From Valencia hispanica (Eukaryota; Chordata; Actinopteri; Cyprinodontiformes; Valenciidae): a stretch of 64,000 bases of DNA. The translations under genes and the position numbers were made by a program. Position 1 is the first letter of the stretch; the number at the start of each line of letters is the position of its first letter. The notes beneath the pieces are model-generated. The model was not told the DNA's origin, ran no database searches, and saw only the letters and a program-made list of their open reading frames with translations. The stretch spans positions 6,312,501 through 6,376,500 of the forward strand of contig OY747704.1 of the NCBI GenBank assembly GCA_963556495.2, read 5' to 3'. Below are positions 32,601-38,469 of the stretch, piece by piece.

Positions 32601-34512
32601 GTAGTGGTAAAGATCTACCAACAACTTAACCAAACCAACTCAACCCTTCTTGTAATTACTAGAATAACAAAAACTTTATATTTGTCGGTCAGATCAAATC
32701 AAATCAAATCAAATCAAACTTTATTTATAAAGCGCTTTTCATACAAGAAGTTGCATCACAAAGTGCTTTACAGATTAAAATGACCCCACATAAAACCGCC
32801 TTCCCTTCCCTCCGCCACAGATTTAAAAGCATGGTCACAGTTATACCCCCCTCCCCCCAACCCAACTCCCATGCACACACACAGTTAAAAGTAAAGAAGG
32901 ACATTGGGCCAAGTGTAGATGAACCATGCAAGGAAACGCCGTCAGAGGAGCCATCTTCCCCGGCAGCGGCAGATCAACAGCAGCAGCCGAGGCACTGACA
33001 CAGGGCACCCAGTGGAGGCAAGGCCAAGACCCCCACCTCCACCCAAGCTCCACGTGGAGAGCACCCAGGGAGCCACAGCCGACCACCGCTCCCGGGGCAG
33101 AGGGCTCCCACAGAGGAAATCGTTTTCACAAAGTAAATGTGATGGTATGATCTAACAGTTATTCAGTTCTTGGGTCATTTTTTGGATGACTACTCTTTAC
33201 TTTTATTTGAGTAAACTATATTGTAGACCTACTCTTACTTAAATACAGTTTTTGGCTACTCTACCCACAACTGGTGCTCAGAGTATACAGTAATCTCTAA
33301 TGACCTCTTTTTGACCTCGTATTGAAATGACTTCTTGTTAAGTGCCTTGAGATGACATCTGTTGTGAATTGGCGCTATATAAATAAACTGAATTGAAAAT
33401 TGAATTGAATTGAATAATGACCTTACCTGGTCAAAGAACACCACTGGGATCATGAAATGGGCCCAGCAGAGACTGTACTCTGTAGAAAATTAAACAATCA
33501 CTCCCGACCAGCATGTTCAAAGTGTGCCAAATCTCAGCGGGTAGATGGAGGATGTTGAGGACAGCCGAGGCAGCTGTGGGAGTGTCTGTACCCTTGGTCC
33601 CGGATCAGTTTCTAAGATACTGCAGGAACAAAACCCTGATCACCTTCAGGCCCCTCACAGCCTCTGCATAAACTTCTAGTACCACTAGCATCAGTAGTTA
33701 TTGCACTGGTTCTATATTTTGGGGTCTGTGTTTTTTATATGTGTTTTCTAATATCTATTTATCACACATGTTAATGTGTCATAGATGCCATAGTACTGTA
33801 ATGCTGTCTCAGCTTGTTGCATGTTATTTAGGATAAACTGAAATGAATCTGTATTTGAATTTTAAGGTTAGGTTTCATGTTTTAGCTGATTTATGGGACA
33901 TCCTAAACCTCTAATATTTTGTAAAAGCATATTTTAAGCGTTTTAAGATTGAATCTGCGAGTAAATGAACACTAACTCATCTTTGGCATTTTATTTTTAA
34001 AACAAAGTGAAGGGAATGTGAGTAAACTGAGCCAGAATGTTTTGGGCTTTGACAGAAGCAGATCTTCATCCCACTGTTCTCCTCTTCCTCTGAGAAAGAT
34101 GTCACGGCAGTTAATCCGCCAGACAAAGATTAGAGAGGCAGGATTTACAAAAACCAAGGTCTCCGTGCGCTTATTCCTCCAACAAACAGCAGAATAATGC
34201 TTCCATATATGCTGCAGTTTAATAGAACCTTGATAAACTGGCTGAAATTTGCTTCAAGAATGTCAGAGACAACAACAGTTTAGGGAGCACAGAAACCTGC
34301 GTCAACAGATGATAAGTGATCGACCATAATCCGCTCACTTCTGGACTATCTGCCGGCGCACCCACTCCTGAGTGTACATCTCTTCAGAGAGCTTTGCTCT
34401 AGCAAAACCCAGTTATTCTTTGACACGTGACTAAAATATATTTCTAAAAATCAAGACAAAAAAAACTGTTCTTACTTTCTCCAACAATGGCTTTTAGTCC
34501 AAGCGGTGCCAT
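2466..34512 (-). CDS. stxbp1: Munc18-1-type syntaxin-binding protein (18 coding exons, 3' end off window)
   Basis: Sec1/Munc18 protein, which binds syntaxin and the assembled SNARE complex at the plasma membrane and is needed for vesicle priming and fusion. Coding exons on the minus strand, 5' to 3': 34512-34476, 23965-23916, 23809-23728, 23540-23464, 23289-23211, 22405-22302, 19926-19778, 16954-16870, 12834-12704, 10803-10696, 10549-10489, 8589-8524, 6328-6248, 5758-5620, 5329-5220, 3078-2977, 2872-2787, 2620-2466. All have AG/GT borders and compatible phases; total 1702 nt. It begins [12 protein letters not shown] and carries [75 protein letters not shown] and [10 protein letters not shown], all Munc18 hallmarks. 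Domain 1 is about residues 1-134, domain 3 about 246-479, and domain 2 is split around it. The final coding exon (about 25-36 residues) lies left of position 1. Synteny with niban2 favours STXBP1 over STXBP2; whether this is the a or b fish paralogue cannot be decided here. The start has A at -3 and G at +4. Confidence 0.95.
2787..2872 (-). CDS. stxbp1: stxbp1 coding exon 17
   Basis: The 86-nt exon encodes [20 protein letters not shown] then SAKASAPS. The first half is conserved; the second half is a Ser/Ala-rich surface loop that varies in the family. The donor is GTGCGA. Confidence 0.9.
2977..3078 (-). CDS. stxbp1: stxbp1 coding exon 16
   Basis: The 102-nt exon encodes [20 protein letters not shown] then [14 protein letters not shown]. 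The basic linker ([11 protein letters not shown]) replaces the arginine-rich linker of mammalian Munc18-1; [10 protein letters not shown] returns to domain 2. Confidence 0.94.
3335..3625 (+). mobile_element. L2-like LINE fragment (C-terminal RT region)
   Basis: Closely follows the L2-like copy at 30090-30375: both have CAGACAAGA/GACAAGA then AGTCAATCACTT, and CCCATATTAAACAGGTTTCTA. It carries premature stops and ends abruptly at TTTCACCTCCGGAATATT. Confidence 0.75.
4127..5041 (+). mobile_element. second L2-type LINE fragment, 3' end
   Basis: Encodes the C-terminal tail of an L2-type RT protein: [27 protein letters not shown], then [15 protein letters not shown] after a frameshift, and [14 protein letters not shown] near 4795. 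It ends with the tail ATACAAATAAAATTGCCTTG. The subfamily differs from the 28.4-kb copy. A reverse-oriented LINE tail is inserted in it at 4519-4765. Confidence 0.75.
4519..4765 (-). mobile_element. L2-like LINE 3' UTR nested in another LINE
   Basis: On the minus strand it matches the 3' UTR of the copy ending at 31612 (AAAGGGGAGTTTTTCCTCTC, then the CTGCATCAA-GGGGCCCAAC region), down to a CTATATAAATAAACT tail. It interrupts the plus-strand LINE between codons for the LLSIPRS and [10 protein letters not shown] segments. Confidence 0.75.
5045..5172 (+). mobile_element. L2-like LINE 3' tail
   Basis: About 125 bp ending TTATATAAATAAACTGAATG, the same 3' terminus as the L2-like copy ending at 31612, with substitutions. 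It lies 48 bp from stxbp1 exon 15. Confidence 0.65.
5220..5329 (-). CDS. stxbp1: stxbp1 coding exon 15
   Basis: The 110-nt exon encodes [20 protein letters not shown] then [16 protein letters not shown]. The donor is GTGAGC and the acceptor is TGTCAG. Confidence 0.94.
5620..5758 (-). CDS. stxbp1: stxbp1 coding exon 14
   Basis: The 139-nt exon encodes [20 protein letters not shown] then a segment containing [14 protein letters not shown]. These are central domain 3 helices. The donor is GTCAGA, less common than GTRAG but in frame with exon 15. Confidence 0.95.
6248..6328 (-). CDS. stxbp1: stxbp1 coding exon 13
   Basis: The 81-nt, phase-0 exon encodes [20 protein letters not shown] then KLCRVEQ. 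It forms the second helix of the domain 3a hairpin. The donor is GTATAA. Confidence 0.94.
6965..8325 (-). mobile_element. Tc1-like transposon relic
   Basis: The left terminus GTGAAAAAGTAATTGCCCCC and a degraded reverse copy near 8300 are typical fish Tc1 termini. Between them the minus strand carries a decayed transposase: the catalytic-region complement CTTTGGATCATTGTCC is at 7240, and a helix-turn-helix complement ACTCCTGGGAAGG is at 7700. Many frameshifts. A SINE is inserted at 7868-8168. Confidence 0.7.
7868..8168 (+). mobile_element. tRNA-derived SINE, complete-looking
   Basis: Starts GGGGCGGCTGTAGTTCAGTG (tRNA-like head, A box, with a degraded B box at GTGGGTTCCGCC). The body contains TTGGGCAAGACACTTTACC. 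The tail is GCGCTATATAAATGCAAGCC followed by (ATT)n. This is a common teleost SINE type. It sits in the Tc1 relic. Confidence 0.75.
8524..8589 (-). CDS. stxbp1: stxbp1 coding exon 12
   Basis: The 66-nt exon encodes [20 protein letters not shown] then SK. It continues the domain 3a hairpin. [10 protein letters not shown] is nearly invariant in Munc18-1 and Munc18-2, including the loop proline known to hold the hairpin closed. The donor is GTAGGG. Confidence 0.93.
8925..9990 (-). mobile_element. Tc1-like transposon relic split by a LINE tail
   Basis: Two reverse-complement blocks of one Tc1-like transposase: about 8925-9130 and 9540-9890 (CACAACATTTCAATCAGGTT then TGACATCTGGACTTTGAC, and later AAGAGGCTTTCTCCTG with an inserted base). 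The two blocks are separated by an L2-like 3' UTR. Heavily decayed; outer limits approximate. Confidence 0.6.
9176..9538 (+). mobile_element. L2-like LINE 3' UTR nested in Tc1 relic
   Basis: Matches 31300-31612: GGTTCTGCTG, TTAAAGGGGAGTTTTCC, CGCTACATGCGTGCTCAGTA, and the terminal TACATAAATAAACTGAATTG. Tc1 sequence resumes right after it, so it is a 5'-truncated insertion into the older Tc1. Confidence 0.75.
10489..10549 (-). CDS. stxbp1: stxbp1 coding exon 11
   Basis: The 61-nt exon encodes [20 protein letters not shown]. This is the start of the domain 3a helical hairpin that unfurls during SNARE templating. The donor is GTAGAG. Confidence 0.92.
10696..10803 (-). CDS. stxbp1: stxbp1 coding exon 10
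   Basis: The 108-nt exon encodes [20 protein letters not shown] then [15 protein letters not shown]. The acidic DEDDDLW motif and RHKHIAEVS lie in domain 3a. The acceptor is ACCCAG and the donor is GTGAGT. Confidence 0.95.
11268..11645 (-). mobile_element. Tc1-like terminal fragment
   Basis: TTGTTAGGTACACCTTTCTA and TAGTACCGTATTGGACCC are a familiar Tc1-type terminus, followed by reverse-complement transposase pieces (GTTGCCTTTCTATCATCTG). The rest of this copy is missing; it meets another Tc1 in the opposite orientation. Confidence 0.6.
11646..12320 (+). mobile_element. Tc1-like transposase relic
   Basis: Plus-strand decayed transposase: a block near 11905-12140 still reads [31 protein letters not shown] and, after shifts, the region corresponding to the catalytic PDLEPIE motif (12129-12150). 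Reading frame is broken several times. Confidence 0.6.
12704..12834 (-). CDS. stxbp1: stxbp1 coding exon 9
   Basis: The 131-nt exon encodes [20 protein letters not shown] then [32 protein letters not shown] is a signature of the whole Sec1 family. Cys at the position usually held by Ala (DKARSQ) is unusual. Confidence 0.95.
13430..14385 (+). mobile_element. Tc1-like relic interrupted by the RTE element
   Basis: Near 14275-14375 the plus strand retains HDNDPKH and LEWP-(frameshift)-DLNPI, the second and third catalytic regions of a Tc1-type DDE transposase. The upstream part is strongly decayed and limits are approximate. RTE sequence starts directly after the DLNPI block, so the RTE is the younger element. 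Confidence 0.5.
14386..16709 (+). mobile_element. RTE-clade LINE (Rex3/Expander-like), 5'-truncated
   Basis: GC-rich insert in the stxbp1 intron between exons 9 and 8. It starts inside the endonuclease domain ([15 protein letters not shown]) and ends with GGATAAGCGGAAGAAAATGG and an ATGGATGGATGG tail, the usual RTE 3' terminus. Base composition is very unlike its neighbours. The single RT frame is open for over 500 codons, suggesting a fairly recent insertion. Confidence 0.85.
14390..16682 (+). pseudogene. RTE ORF2 (partial endonuclease + reverse transcriptase), frameshifted
   Basis: Frame 1 (to 15051) holds the end of the AP-endonuclease ([14 protein letters not shown]) and the linker. Frame 2, usable from about 15003 to the TAA at 16680-16682, holds [87 protein letters not shown], then the C-terminal [20 protein letters not shown] and [12 protein letters not shown]. 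The switch occurs at a run of seven G at 14996-15002; one more G would keep one frame. The catalytic ADD is intact. Not a host gene. Confidence 0.85.
16870..16954 (-). CDS. stxbp1: stxbp1 coding exon 8
   Basis: The 85-nt exon encodes [20 protein letters not shown] then KADDPTMGE, ending in the loop before domain 3. The RTE insertion ends about 160 bp away on the exon 9 to exon 8 intron side. Confidence 0.94.
17365..18439 (+). mobile_element. non-autonomous hAT-like element
   Basis: The left end AAGGGCTGTCAAAATTAACG and right-end reverse complement TAGGGCTCTCAAACGATTAA form imperfect terminal inverted repeats. Flanks GTTATAAC and GTTATACT match in 6 of 8 positions, as an aged 8-bp duplication would. 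No transposase frame is left. A Rex1-type LINE tail is inserted at 17930-18117. Confidence 0.7.
17930..18117 (-). mobile_element. Rex1/Babar-type LINE 3' end
   Basis: On the minus strand it reads the last codons of a Rex1-type RT ([15 protein letters not shown]) and ends AATTTCCCTCTGGGATCAAT then AAAGC, the usual tail of these fish LINEs. Confidence 0.65.
18441..19777. other. stxbp1 intron between exons 8 and 7, unique-looking
   Basis: AT-rich, with a short (TAGATA) run near 18495 and a CA run near 18796. No coding signal, RNA gene or identifiable element is seen. Confidence 0.5.
19778..19926 (-). CDS. stxbp1: stxbp1 coding exon 7
   Basis: The 149-nt exon encodes [20 protein letters not shown] then a segment containing [20 protein letters not shown]. 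It forms the first part of domain 2. The donor is GTGAGA and splits a Gly codon after two bases. Confidence 0.95.
20188..20420 (+). mobile_element. tRNA-headed SINE
   Basis: GCAGGGTGGGGCAGTGGTTA, then GGGTTTGAATCCCGGCC (B box) and TTTCTGCATGGAGTTTG. Same family as 1382-1523, opposite strand, with a longer body including a decayed GCGTCTGTGTGCATGGTT block. Located in the stxbp1 intron between exons 7 and 6. Confidence 0.7.
21065..21335 (+). mobile_element. LINE 3' coding fragment (Rex1-like)
   Basis: Decayed RT C-terminus: [20 protein letters not shown] then [18 protein letters not shown] near 21190-21295. No intact frame upstream. The family assignment rests on the [12 protein letters not shown] motif only. 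Confidence 0.5.
22302..22405 (-). CDS. stxbp1: stxbp1 coding exon 6
   Basis: The 104-nt exon encodes [20 protein letters not shown] then [15 protein letters not shown]. It closes domain 1; AFLPYESQ is the conserved strand before domain 2. The donor is GTAAGA. Confidence 0.93.
23211..23289 (-). CDS. stxbp1: stxbp1 coding exon 5
   Basis: The 79-nt exon encodes [20 protein letters not shown] then HVFFTD. The [10 protein letters not shown] motif is typical of Munc18-1 and Munc18-2. The acceptor is TTTCAG and the donor is GTGAGT. Confidence 0.94.
23464..23540 (-). CDS. stxbp1: stxbp1 coding exon 4
   Basis: The 77-nt exon encodes [20 protein letters not shown] then ITPSDE. The REPLP and AIYLITP motifs are diagnostic of the family. 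The acceptor is TCCTAG and the donor is GTAAAG. Confidence 0.93.
23728..23809 (-). CDS. stxbp1: stxbp1 coding exon 3
   Basis: The 82-nt exon encodes [20 protein letters not shown] then IMSEGIT. This is the core syntaxin-binding surface of domain 1. Asp34 and Lys46 of mammalian Munc18-1 are kept, but Gln35 is Arg and Arg39 is Lys. The donor is GTAAGT. Confidence 0.93.
23916..23965 (-). CDS. stxbp1: stxbp1 coding exon 2
   Basis: The 50-nt exon encodes [17 protein letters not shown]. The acceptor is CTACAG and the donor is GTATTA. In Munc18-1 the same segment is a lysine-rich helix followed by the first beta strand of domain 1; here several lysines are changed (AREKGK). A hAT element begins 85 bp upstream of the acceptor. 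Confidence 0.9.
24050..24642 (+). mobile_element. hAT element with residual BED zinc finger, internally deleted
   Basis: The left end TAGGGCTGGGCAATAAATCG and right end CCATATCGCCCAG are a well-known fish hAT terminus type. CTCTGTTG occurs exactly at 24042-24049 and 24635-24642, fitting an 8-bp target duplication (the canonical terminus may overlap the right copy). Most of the transposase, including the catalytic domain, is missing. Its left end is only 85 bp from stxbp1 exon 2. Confidence 0.75.
24216..24557 (+). pseudogene. BED zinc finger N-terminus of a hAT transposase
   Basis: An open frame of 113 codons begins [14 protein letters not shown]. It has [20 protein letters not shown], and [13 protein letters not shown], i.e. 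the C-x2-C...H-x4-H zinc ligands of a BED finger (C at 47 and 50, H at 70 and 75 approx). It stops soon after GESF where hAT transposases go on for hundreds of residues. It lies inside the hAT termini, so it is transposon sequence, not a host ZBED gene. Confidence 0.7.
25130..25640. repeat. decayed high-copy fish repeat
   Basis: Resembles two other stretches here (36675-37120, 54690-55150) in running through phrases such as AGTTCCAGAGTCATGG, then a block about accounting for GTCTGGATCAGCAGAGTTCTG. This is a widespread teleost interspersed repeat, probably LINE 3' material; the family is not resolved. Confidence 0.4.
26000..27480 (+). mobile_element. Tc1-like relic split by another insertion
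   Basis: Block 1 (26190-26500) reads [20 protein letters not shown] and [15 protein letters not shown], the first catalytic region with SDE changed to SGE. Block 2 (27037-27265) resumes at [19 protein letters not shown], with [20 protein letters not shown] at the C-terminus. Between them about 530 bp of unrelated sequence is inserted. Compared with the intact-looking copy at 39533, the order is the same. Confidence 0.65.
26500..27032 (+). mobile_element. unclassified insertion inside the Tc1 relic
   Basis: T-rich, non-coding, ending GGTCCAACTCCACCACAACA then AACAATGACA. The end resembles I-clade/Nimb-type LINE 3' termini (a TGACA-like tail), but that is weak. Boundaries follow from where Tc1 homology stops and resumes. 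Confidence 0.4.
27481..28404. other. stxbp1 intron 1 segment, no feature seen
   Basis: AT-rich. Nothing recognised apart from the CA run at 27969. Confidence 0.5.
27969..27990. repeat. (CA)n microsatellite
   Basis: Short CA run in stxbp1 intron 1. Confidence 0.85.
28405..31615 (+). mobile_element. L2-like LINE, 5'-truncated, with 3' UTR and tail
   Basis: Starts in the endonuclease domain ([15 protein letters not shown]), continues through the RT and C-terminal domain, a 700-bp 3' UTR (30898-31590), and the tail GCGCTATATAAATAAACTGA then ATTGAA repeats. It supplies the reference for the 3' UTR fragments at 4519, 9176 and 33318. It lies in stxbp1 intron 1 in the direction opposite to the gene. 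Confidence 0.85.
28410..30897 (+). pseudogene. L2-like ORF2 (endonuclease part + reverse transcriptase), broken
   Basis: One frame runs from 28410 with three in-frame stops (about 28611, 29075-29077, and TAG at 29906-29908) and a frameshift near 30560. RT motifs: [116 protein letters not shown]. The C-terminal part reads [20 protein letters not shown] and ends before TAG near 30897. Catalytic YADD is present but the protein cannot be made whole. Confidence 0.85.
31616..32693. other. stxbp1 intron 1 segment, no feature seen
   Basis: AT-rich, without coding or repeat signatures that can be named. Confidence 0.5.
32694..33150 (-). mobile_element. LINE/SINE copy with AAATC-repeat tail
   Basis: The left end is (AAATC)n, 32694-32720, followed by AAACTTTATTTATAAAGCGC TTTTCATA, i.e. 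the reverse of a retroposon 3' terminus. The body is C-rich and non-coding. The long frames across it are low-complexity artefacts. Confidence 0.55.
33165..33275. repeat. fragment of an ACTCAAGTAAAAGTA-type DNA transposon
   Basis: TACTTAAATACAGTTTTTGG then CTACTCTACCCACAACTG resembles the end of a fish hAT-like MITE whose other form is at 34845-35446. Confidence 0.35.
33318..33418 (+). mobile_element. L2-like LINE 3' tail, young copy
   Basis: About 75 bp (ATTGAAATGACTTCTTGTTA through AAATAAACTGAATTGAA) appear identical to 31527-31602. A very short 5'-truncated insert, with a longer GAATT-type tail. Confidence 0.7.
34476..34512 (-). CDS. stxbp1: stxbp1 coding exon 1
   Basis: The 37 coding bases give [12 protein letters not shown] plus the first base of Lys13. 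The donor is GTAAGA. This N-terminus lies beside the pocket that takes the syntaxin N-peptide. The ATG context is good (A at -3, G at +4), and no upstream in-frame alternative resembles the family. A 10.5-kb intron follows. Confidence 0.93.
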
Positions 34513-34620
34513 GATGCGTCCTGTCCGCACTGCGCGCAGCTCCGACTGCTGCAGCGCTTATCTGGACACACAGGCTTCCGTTCCAAATTAAAAGCCGGGC
34601 CCAAGGTGATAATGCCCTTC
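34476..34620 (-). promoter_or_regulatory. probable stxbp1 5' UTR / promoter-proximal CpG-rich stretch
   Basis: About 110 bp upstream of the ATG are visibly richer in CpG (CGCACTGCGCGCAG and nearby) than the AT-rich surroundings. No TATA box is obvious. The transcription start cannot be fixed from sequence. Confidence 0.35.
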
Positions 34621-34844
34621 ATAAACATGATGCATTAAATCAGGAAATCATTTCTTATCACATTTCATAGAATACCACGGTCTTTTCTGAAAGGGTGTAA
34701 ATTAGAAATAACATTATGGATGTTTTTATGCATTGTTCTGTATGGTTGATCTATTTTCTCGTGTCCTTCATCACTTCACACGAAGTGGTTAAGTTTTCTG
34801 GCCCCTAACATTCTACCTTCCACTAACTTTAGACTTTATCTGGG

Positions 34845-35446
34845 GTTAATTGTAGAGGTTAGTCAAAAACTGTATTCAAGTAAGAGTATCACGACTTCAA
34901 CATATTTTAATTCAAGTAAAAGTAGCCGTCCAAGAAATAATTCAAATATTATTTTAAAAAGCATGTGGTAAAAAGGCTACTTGAGTACTGAGTAACTCTG
35001 AACGTGTGATGTTTTGGTGCAGATTTTGGTATTCTAAAGACTATAAAGCTACAAAAAAAAAACATGATTGCAAAATAAATTCAAGCAGAAGAAACAATTT
35101 TTCCCAAAATAATTTTCAATATAAAATCTATTAATTATACTAAAAATGATTAAATCTATTATTAGTTTTAGTGGATCCCCACATGGCTCAACAGGCTCAG
35201 CTGATAGAATAATATGGTATTAAAACACTTTGGCATAAACTATAGATGTGTGCCTGTGTCTCAAACGTTTTTGGCCAAAAATATGTTTATTCTTCATTCA
35301 GTGAAGTTACTCACAATGGGCAGAGGATCCAGACATTAGAGTAGTGATATTTTCGTTCCTTAATTTTACTCAAGTAAAAGTAAAAAATACATTGCAGTAA
35401 AACTACTCCTAAAAGGGAATGTAACTAGTTACTACTCAACTCTGGT
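34845..35446. mobile_element. MITE-like element with ACTCAAGTAAAAGTA motifs
   Basis: Contains TATTCAAGTAAGAGTA near 34872, ACTCAAGTAAAAGTA near 35370, and ends GTAACTAGTTACTACTCAAC TCTG, a common fish MITE terminus (reverse CAGAGTTGAGTAGTAAC). No coding frame. It lies 330 bp upstream of stxbp1 exon 1. The left limit is approximate. Confidence 0.5.
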
Positions 35447-36674
35447 TACTTGGTAAGAGGCTAATATCACTTTCTGCCAAGTTGTTATTCTTGCAATGTA
35501 AAGAATCCATCCTCTTTTTGCTCCTGCAGATCAGACTCTTGCTTTATTTGGTTTCACTGGACTAGGTGGAGCAGTCCAAGAGCTGGACGGCCTCCAATGG
35601 CTTTGTCACACCATGTATCCTGAAGAAAAGACCAAAGGTGTTTCATCTCTAGCTGGTGTTGGATGAACACGAAGGCTCAAAGAACAAAAGACATGCTAGA
35701 AAAACAAAACAGGGAATCTCAGGCAACATAAATATTCAGAACAACCCCCTCCCAACCTGAGCCCGGTTCTGTTAGAGGTATCTCTGTTAAGAGCTGGGTG
35801 TTCCTCTCCACTGCTGCTAACTTGTCCCCTAAACAATTGATGAGTTATGAAAAACAATCATTTTAAAATTGACTTCCTTCGAACATCAGTATCCTGCACC
35901 GGAAAATGAAACTGGATGAAACTGTTCCTGTTCACTTTCTTTGTACAAGGACCGGTGATGACCTTTGTTGGATTTGGGGCCGTATTAAACGAACTGTCTA
36001 AAACAGAATCGTTTTTTTTAAAGACATGCTCCAAGCAGGGGCGTCGCACCTGTTAGGGATGTGGGTGTTTTAACAACCACACTTTTCCTGGTGAAAGTGT
36101 TCAAAACCTGCACTTCTTCTACAGTTTTGCACAAACGCCATACAGCAGTCGCTCCTCGGTTTCTCTGGCCCGGTGTCTGTGCTCCATGCGGCTGCCTCCT
36201 CTCCCCTACCTCTCAAACATGACACTGGCTTAGAGTGTGACCGGCGGATGATGATTGGCTGTTCGGCCTTAAGTCCCGCCTCTCTTGGTGTGTTTGTTGC
36301 CAATTGCTAATTGGAATATTGTTCAGCAGCAAAGGCTAAATTCGGTTATGTTTGTGGCATGCAATGTATAAAGTAGCTGTGATGAATTAGGCTCTGAACT
36401 GACAAGGAAGAGGGACAAATTGTCATTGTTAAGCAGTGTATTTATGGGTTCATTTGATATTTTGAGCATTGTTTGTTGATTAGCTGAATACTTTTGTGAA
36501 AACTTACCTGTTGTGTTTGATTGTTCCTGTTGAGGAGAAAAAAGTGAGAATTGATGTCATAGTTCTTCAACGGGTATGAAAACAATGAAAGAAAAGTGTA
36601 TATTATTTTAAACTTTAAAAATAGTAAATTGTTACATTTTTTATACCACCAGGTTTGTTTGTTTGTAAGTAATT

Positions 36675-37120
36675 AAGTAAAAATGTATTTATATAGCACT
36701 TTTCACAGACAGTGGTCACAAAGCGCTGCACAACATCAAAACAAAGCAAATACATTAACAAGAGGAAATTATATAGATATACAGAGTATTAAAAAACAAA
36801 GAAACACAACAAAATCACGACACAAACGCTTGAGTAAAGAGGACGCTTTTAAGATGTTTTTTAAAAACCTCAACAGAGTCAGTGGTTCGTGTAGCTGCAG
36901 GGTCAGACTGTTCCATAGTCTAGGGGCTACAGACTGGAAGGCTCTGTCCCCCTTGAGACTACAAGGAGTTTCTGCGCCTGAGAACGAAGGCTTCGGGTAA
37001 GACAGGGTTTGGTTAAGAGCTGGCGCAGGTATACATGAGCCTGACCATGCAGAGCTCTATAGGTCAGGACAAGAATGTTTGTTTTTTGATATCCCCCCTT
37101 CTCAAGGCGCAAGTAAGCAA
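36675..37120. repeat. decayed high-copy fish repeat
   Basis: Begins ATTTATATAGCACTTTTCAC and goes through ACAAAGCGCTGCACAACATC, then GGGTCAGACTGTTCCATAGTC and AGAGCTCTATAGGTCAGGAC. These phrases are typical of an abundant teleost retroposon 3' region in reverse orientation. Confidence 0.45.
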
Positions 37121-37726
37121 AAGTTTGCAGTCACAGTCCTGTCAGACCCATGTCACTATCAAGCTTACCACTGTCTTTTTGTCACGCCGTATCATTAAAA
37201 TGCAGAAAAGAAAGAGGCAGGAGAAGATTGACACCTTCTTAACAGAAATCCTGTAAGTAAAATTGAGAGGTTGAGGAAGGAAGAGAAACCATGTGTGTGG
37301 TAACTATTTCCATACCAGGTGCATGCATGTGTCTGGTGTTTTTATATCAAATACACAATTTAATAATTCAGGGTCATTTAAAAAGCCAACAAACAATCAC
37401 AGTTTAAATATACTGGATTATATCAAAAGGAACATCTGTCAGCCAATCATTTGTTGAGACATGAGCAAGTTAACCAATCAATATGTGGGGGGGTACCCTT
37501 ACTTTGATTGGGTAACAAGTGTTTTGAACTGGATCAGTATAAGTGCTTCTGGAGATGACACAACAATAGTTAAAAATATCTAAGAGGAAGGACATCTTTA
37601 GAGAATTAAAAACAACATGGAAGTACAGAAAATAAAAGAAAGTAATGATGTGGAAAATTAAATGACAAATATGTGTGAAAAATGCATGCATGTACATAAA
37701 TACATTCCTCCACACATACACATATA

Positions 37727-37763
37727 CACGCATGCACACACGCACACACACACACACAGACAC

Positions 37764-37800
<37 letters not shown>

Positions 37801-37803
37801 CAC
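37727..37803. repeat. (CA)n / (TA)n compound microsatellite
   Basis: CA/CGCA repeats 37735-37767, then (TA)n at about 37768-37793. The small frames across it are repeat artefacts. Confidence 0.9.
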
Positions 37804-38469
37804 ACTCATACAAATAAAAAATGCAATGATTAAAAACAGTATATCTAAGGATAAAAGGAAGTAATTAAGAACATGATTGGAATGGAAAAAGCACCAGATA
37901 AGGGAAACAGGAATGAACAAAAAACTCCCTTCGAAGACTACAAGGGATTAAACAATTAAAGAATATAGACGTTCTAAAACTTCATTTCAAATTACTGTAT
38001 GCTAAAACTGAATACTTCATTAGAAACACCCCAAATAAAAGCATTTAGATTAAGTGAATGGGGAACATTCAAAAGATTAAGGATTTTTTTAAATAAAAAC
38101 TCATTGATCAATAAGTCCTCATTCATGCCTATAGGGAACTTTTAAAATAAAATATCCAGAATGCTTCTCTCTTTTTTCTAACAAAATTTACATTACCACC
38201 TCTGGGGCTTATTTTTATGGCTTTGATTCCGATAAAGAATACTGTTGCACCACAGACAAGAAGCAGACAGACAAGACCCAAACGCTCAACAGTGTTGCTG
38301 TGTGCCATGTACATAAAGACTAGCTGGACAGAGTAAACAGAATAAAGATTGCTGAACAGTTTGTCTCTTGTAAGGAGGGCAGAAAGAGCACTTTTGATTC
38401 TTTTAAATGAGAGGTAGTCAGTCATATGTTCATTGGTCAGTTGCTGGTTGTTAATGGTTGCATTTATTT

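Noticed and set aside
32725..33155. Overlapping Pro/Ser-rich frames on both strands
   Set aside because: C-rich retroposon body next to an (AAATC)n tail; no start, splice or domain support.
33420..33480. Possible alternative stxbp1 exon: minus-strand [10 protein letters not shown] followed by GTAAGG
   Set aside because: It recalls the VLVVDQ strand of exon 3, but no good acceptor precedes it, its context does not match the family, and the real exon 3 is at 23728-23809.
2466..34512. Identification as stxbp2 (Munc18-2)
   Set aside because: Several segments ([37 protein letters not shown]) fit Munc18-1 better, and the niban2 neighbour is the STXBP1 neighbour, not that of STXBP2. Some doubt about the fish paralogue remains.
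37470..37920. Minus-strand frames with long Cys/Val and Ile/Tyr runs
   Set aside because: They are translations of the CA and TA microsatellites.
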